Source: G963678255 sp963678255 (GTDB lineage Bacteria > Cloacimonadota > Cloacimonadia > Cloacimonadales > WRIO01). From it: 64,000 bases of DNA. How positions within the stretch are numbered: the stretch's first letter is position 1; each line of letters starts with the position of its first letter. Where the stretch lies: the NCBI GenBank assembly GCA_963678255.2, contig CAXXTW010000001.1:806001-870000 (forward strand), written 5' to 3'. The notes beneath the pieces are model-generated. The model worked only from the letters and a program-made list of their open reading frames with translations. It was not told where the DNA came from and searched no databases. Below are positions 62,503-64,000 of this stretch, in pieces. A program made the translations under genes and the position numbers.

Positions 62503-62503
62503 G

Positions 62504-63130
62504 ATGAAGATACCCCCACAAATAATCATATTGTTGAGTATAATTATGGTTTGTCAGAATTTGCTGAGTATAGAGAAAGTTAATACTGATTATGAATTTG
62601 CATTTATTAAGATAACTCATAACTTAAAAAATGAAAATAGAATTAGTAGTGGATGGACATATAATGTTCATGATTATTTTTCTATAGATTATGATTGGTT
62701 TTATTATCAATGGATTAATAATGATTCTTATAATAAGAATAAATATAATGCTTCTGTATTACCTTTAATAGAATTTGCTTATGAATTAGTATATGAAGCG
62801 ATTAAAGATTCGGTAGTAAACAATTTCAGAAATCCCTTAAATATTCCAAATTCATCATTAAATTTTAATATTATAGGAAAACCAATTTTTGCTAATAATG
62901 GTAATATGGATAATCTATGTGTTTCAATATTTGTGAAAAATAACACTAATTTTTATTTCTTTAGAAGAAATAAATGGTTAGAATTTACTCCAGGGACTGG
63001 AGTAAAGCTACAATACCAAGCAGTTACATTTCAAATAGGTTTTGAAAGGAAAATTCAATATTTATTTAATAAAAACATACAATATGATAATGATTTTTCA
63101 TTCTCATATTCTATGTATGTCCCATGGTAA
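62504..63130 (+). CDS. Secreted protein of unknown function (208 aa)
   Basis: Start chosen at 62504 because MKIPPQIIILLSIIMVCQNLLS is a clear signal peptide; the frame is open further upstream within the previous gene. Beta-rich, aromatic (YDWFYYQWINNDSYNKNKYN, FYFFRRNKWLEF), ending FSFSYSMYVPW, an outer-membrane-like C-terminus. Coupled to the preceding gene (stop at 62502). Confidence 0.6.
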   Translation: MKIPPQIIILLSIIMVCQNLLSIEKVNTDYEFAFIKITHNLKNENRISSGWTYNVHDYFSIDYDWFYYQWINNDSYNKNKYNASVLPLIEFAYELVYEAIKDSVVNNFRNPLNIPNSSLNFNIIGKPIFANNGNMDNLCVSIFVKNNTNFYFFRRNKWLEFTPGTGVKLQYQAVTFQIGFERKIQYLFNKNIQYDNDFSFSYSMYVPW

Positions 63131-63155
63131 TAAATCATTAAGGAGAGATATTTAA

Positions 63156-64000
63156 ATGAAAAAGTCTTTAGGTTTAATAATATTTTTTTTAATTTTCTCA
63201 AACCTGATAAGTTTGAGTAAGATTATTAAAAAAGTTGCCATTGTATCCCCAGAAGTAAATCTAATTTTAAAAGACAAACAGGACAAGTTCAACTATCGGT
63301 TTGAATTCTTGAAAGATCTTACACAATACTATCCTGATGATCTTTTATCAGAAATCGAAAAGAACGAACTCGATATTCTTATAAATACATCCATCCAAAA
63401 TATTAAAAAGAAATTGCCTCGTGATATCCAGTATATTTCTGAGTCTACAAATAAATGCGATGATTTATTGATGTTGAAAACAAATGAAAAGGGTTTCCTT
63501 GATCTTTTAATAAATAAAAGCAATTATAGAATCATTAGTGCTGAGCAGAATCCTCAATACAATGAAATTGATTCTTTAATGTTGATTGAGTTTATCAAGC
63601 AGGGATATACCACTGTAAATGGTCTTTCAGATAAAGATTTAATTGAGTTTTCAGGTAATGTTTTCAGATATTCAAACATCAATAAAAAGGATGTGACCAA
63701 TAACTTTTACCAATTCCTCAATAGCTATAAAAAGGATCCAATACTTTTTAATTTTATTATAGAGAACACTAATTATTTCTATGTTCCTGTAGAATATACG
63801 AAATTTCATAATCTTAAAAAAAAAGATTATCAGGAAATATGTGAGAAAATGAGTGTTGATGCTGTTTTGAAAATTAACTATCATTTCTTATTAAACAAAC
63901 AATATCCATGGAATCCTTTAGAATCGGGTTATTTATATTCAATATCGCTTATAGGAGAAATTGAATTGTTTAATAAAAAAGGCAAGTCCATTTTTTATAA
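63156..64000 (+). CDS. Secreted protein of unknown function (3' partial)
   Basis: ATG at 63156 behind AAGGAGAG, open to the end of the window (281 codons). Signal peptide MKKSLGLIIFFLIFSNLIS followed by a long chain without cysteine-rich or membrane segments: KIIKKVAIVSPEVNLILKDK, ELDILINTSIQNIKKKLPRDI, and MSVDAVLKINYHFLL near the end. Possibly a periplasmic or lipoprotein-like partner of the upstream gene; not recognised. Confidence 0.65.
   Translation, partial: MKKSLGLIIFFLIFSNLISLSKIIKKVAIVSPEVNLILKDKQDKFNYRFEFLKDLTQYYPDDLLSEIEKNELDILINTSIQNIKKKLPRDIQYISESTNKCDDLLMLKTNEKGFLDLLINKSNYRIISAEQNPQYNEIDSLMLIEFIKQGYTTVNGLSDKDLIEFSGNVFRYSNINKKDVTNNFYQFLNSYKKDPILFNFIIENTNYFYVPVEYTKFHNLKKKDYQEICEKMSVDAVLKINYHFLLNKQYPWNPLESGYLYSISLIGEIELFNKKGKSIFY

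Noticed and set aside
1..64000. tRNA or rRNA genes
   Set aside because: No GGTTCRANTCC-type T-loops with matching stems and no rRNA signature found by eye.

Overview
The window is AT-rich (about 30% GC by eye), almost entirely bacterial-style coding, and probably from the FCB group, perhaps a Cloacimonadota-like or related uncultured lineage. Reasons: two large secreted proteins end in a NYPNP(FNPTT)-type tail (FlgD-like/type IX secretion C-terminal domain), families common in Bacteroidetes relatives are present (DUF4837 lipoprotein, polysaccharide deacetylase with an extra N-terminal domain), and metabolism looks fermentative (acetate kinase, two-subunit class I fumarase, class II aldolase, GAPDH). 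The lineage call is inference; no rRNA or tRNA gene was seen.

Layout. 1-3.7 kb: end of a secreted beta-helix protein, then a complete 1837-bp insertion sequence with terminal inverted repeats and a 7-bp target duplication. 3.7-9.7 kb (+): two related lipoproteins, ruvX, mltG, a histidine phosphatase, a cyclic-nucleotide-domain histidine kinase, rpmB, a DUF355 protein and a secreted protein behind a sigma-54-like promoter. 9.8-19.9 kb (-): two unknown proteins, polysaccharide deacetylase, lon, a sigma-factor-like protein with an extra C-terminal domain, aroA and a patatin/outer-membrane-barrel protein. 20-24.5 kb (+): a possible small RNA or leader, then a giant type IX-secreted adhesin-like protein split by a one-base frameshift. 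24.9-27.1 kb: remains of a CRISPR-Cas locus (intact-looking cas6, frameshifted cas2 remnant, no array visible) beside several repeat families, including three near-identical tandem 206-bp units each carrying a 170-bp segment with 14-bp inverted ends. 27.2-28.7 kb: methyltransferase and an ECF transporter S component. 29.2-39.5 kb (+): a tightly packed run of 14 genes (M23 peptidase, thiN, xseB, ispA, dut, nadA, tRNA methyltransferase, divergent ftsE, ftsX, pgsA, DUF4837, htrA, fumarase alpha/beta). 39.5-45.8 kb (-): hybrid histidine kinase, kinase-less PAS receptor and membrane-anchored peptide-binding protein, likely one signalling unit. 45.9-48.2 kb (-): gap, fba, small protein. 48.4-57.2 kb (-): rodA, mrdA, mreD, CofE-like ligase, mreC, mreB, DUF1838, ackA, ndk, small unknown, read as one elongasome-plus-metabolism operon.

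57.2-64 kb is an accessory region: a short dispersed repeat, a decayed type I restriction-modification locus (hsdM and hsdR pieces) split by a REP-associated tyrosine transposase (RAYT) flanked by two 90-bp REPIN copies, nested IS1634-like and IS66-like remnants, a four-helix-bundle (S23/IVP) gene with an in-frame amber codon, and three unknown, mostly exported proteins.

The observations most worth following are the orphan cas6/cas2 remnant with the 206-bp repeats, the REPIN-RAYT unit inside a dead restriction locus, the binding-protein/PAS/hybrid-kinase trio, the catalytically odd FtsE, and the CofE-like enzyme embedded in the mre operon.
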